A program made the position numbers and the translations under genes. Positions 6,168 to 6,724 of a DNA stretch of 6,724 nucleotides are shown in pieces. Origin of the DNA: Methanothrix sp. (GTDB taxonomy: Archaea; Halobacteriota; Methanosarcinia; Methanotrichales; Methanotrichaceae); NCBI GenBank assembly GCA_028688535.1, contig JAQTXY010000111.1, positions 1 to 6,724 on the forward strand. The letters run 5' to 3'. Below the pieces are notes generated by a model. It saw only the letters and a list, made by a program, of their open reading frames with translations, made no database searches and had not been told where the DNA came from. The first letter of the stretch is position 1, and each line of letters opens with the position of its first letter.

Positions 6168-6217
6168 TTGGAGTTTCCTGGCCTGTTTGCTGCTCCTTCT
6201 CCAATAAGGTGGTTTGA
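6168..6217 (+). other. Spacer between tRNA-Lys and rpoH
   Basis: These 50 bases hold no TATA-like box; the only recognisable element is the rpoH ribosome binding site AAGGTGG at 6206-6212. The lack of a promoter suggests that rpoH is transcribed through the tRNA, which would then be cut out of the leader. Confidence 0.4.
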
Positions 6218-6454
6218 GTGACCAAGTTTGCCGTAAAAGATCATGAAATGGTTCCGGAACATGTGCTGCTCACACCGGAAGAGTGTGCCGAGGTGCTGAA
6301 ATCATATAATATAGATGCACCTCAGCTACCTAAAATTCACGTAACTGACCCTGCGGCTAAAGAGATCGAGGCGAAAGTTGGCGATATCATCAAGGTAATC
6401 CGAAAGAGTACAACAGCTAAGCAATCGATCTTTTACCGGCTGGTAATCGATTAA
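6218..6454 (+). CDS. rpoH: DNA-directed RNA polymerase subunit H (RpoH/Rpb5-like)
   Basis: This 78-residue protein is the archaeal RNA polymerase subunit H, equivalent to the C-terminal domain of eukaryotic Rpb5, in the jaw that contacts downstream DNA. The family pattern is clear: KFAVKDHEMVPEHVLLTPEE at the N-terminus, QLPKIHVTDPAAK in the middle, and KVGDIIKVIRKS...YRLVI at the C-terminus. Length is normal (75-80 residues). The start is GTG at 6218, set by AAGGTGG at 6206-6212 with about 6 nt spacing and by the match to the family N-terminus; the first ATG, at residue 11, would remove conserved sequence. The usual glycines in the segments near EIEAK and STTAKQS are replaced by other residues, which I read as lineage variation. 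It is followed after 10 nt by rpoB'', the standard euryarchaeal order. Confidence 0.95.
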   Translation: MTKFAVKDHEMVPEHVLLTPEECAEVLKSYNIDAPQLPKIHVTDPAAKEIEAKVGDIIKVIRKSTTAKQSIFYRLVID

Positions 6455-6464
6455 GGGTGGTCTT

Positions 6465-6724
6465 TTGCTCGATAGAAATGTTCTTTACAGCTCCTATTTT
6501 ACCAGGGACAAGTTAGTGCACCATCATATAAACTCATTTAATGATTTTATTGATAAGGGCCTGCAGAAGGTCATTGATGAAGTGAATATCATCGAGACCA
6601 ATATCGAGAATACTTATGTGAAGCTTGGCAAGATTCGAGTGGCAAAGCCCATGGTGCGCGAAGCGGACGGCTCCATCGAGAGGCTCTACCCCAATGATGC
6701 CAGGCTTCGCAATTTAACCTATGC
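6465..6724 (+). CDS. rpoB2: DNA-directed RNA polymerase subunit B'' (RpoB2), N-terminal part, cut by the window edge
   Basis: The first 86 codons (plus two bases) of the B'' half of the split archaeal RNA polymerase B subunit are present; the rest lies beyond the window. This half carries the protrusion and lobe domains of the second largest subunit. Matching segments are SFNDFIDKGLQKVIDEV (residues 24-40), KLGKIRVAKP, EADGS (66-70) and LYPNDARLRNLTY (74-86), all characteristic of the archaeal/eukaryotic Rpb2 N-terminus. The start is taken as TTG at 6465. The frame upstream is closed by a stop at 6444 and contains no ATG or GTG, there is no early in-frame ATG downstream, and GGGTGG at 6455-6460 lies a few bases before the TTG. 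The gene begins 10 nt after the rpoH stop, so the two are co-transcribed. It would be followed by rpoB' in most euryarchaea. Confidence 0.93.
   Translation, partial: MLDRNVLYSSYFTRDKLVHHHINSFNDFIDKGLQKVIDEVNIIETNIENTYVKLGKIRVAKPMVREADGSIERLYPNDARLRNLTY

Noticed and set aside
6013..6207. Small plus-strand open frame covering the tRNA
   Set aside because: It reads through the tRNA cloverleaf and has no similarity to any protein; it is a by-product of the RNA gene.

Overview
The window is euryarchaeal and most likely from a methanogen. It carries four subunits of formylmethanofuran dehydrogenase, the CO2-reducing enzyme at the start of methanogenesis. It also has an RNA polymerase operon that starts with rpoH followed by rpoB'' (the split B subunit found in many Euryarchaeota), a tRNA gene interrupted by a 17-nt intron with a bulge-helix-bulge splice motif, and Shine-Dalgarno sequences of the GGTGA type. 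Moderate base composition and close packing of genes would suit a member of the Methanosarcinales such as a Methanothrix-like lineage. The genus is inference, and an anaerobic methane oxidiser or an Archaeoglobus relative cannot be excluded from this sequence alone.

Layout. Positions 20-4194 on the minus strand form a tight operon read fwdD, fwdB, fwdA, fwdC. The junctions are an 8-bp overlap, a 4-nt gap and a 0-nt gap. Another reading frame may begin at position 10 and leave the window. A 164-bp divergent intergenic region (4195-4358) follows and carries AT-rich promoter candidates for both directions. Positions 4359-5989 on the plus strand hold an isopropylmalate dehydratase small subunit and an isopropylmalate/isocitrate-family dehydrogenase that overlap by 4 bp. 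A perfect 9-bp hairpin spans the stop codon of the dehydrogenase. Then come an intron-containing tRNA-Lys(UUU) at 6077-6167, rpoH (6218-6454), and the first 86 codons of rpoB'', cut by the right edge.

How the genes work together. The four Fwd proteins form the catalytic core that reduces CO2 to formate on a molybdopterin/[4Fe-4S] subunit (FwdB with FwdD) and condenses it with methanofuran on a zinc amidohydrolase subunit (FwdA), with FwdC as a beta-helical scaffold. The leu-type pair supplies the isomerisation and oxidative decarboxylation steps of 2-oxoacid chain elongation (leucine, or possibly the coenzyme B pathway), but the dehydratase large subunit is not in the window. The right end starts the transcription-machinery operon, with the tRNA placed just ahead of it.

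I found no CRISPR array, insertion sequence, phage gene or clear unknown system. The most notable items are the tRNA intron and its odd T-stem, the hairpins at the leuB end, and several non-ATG starts supported by ribosome binding sites.
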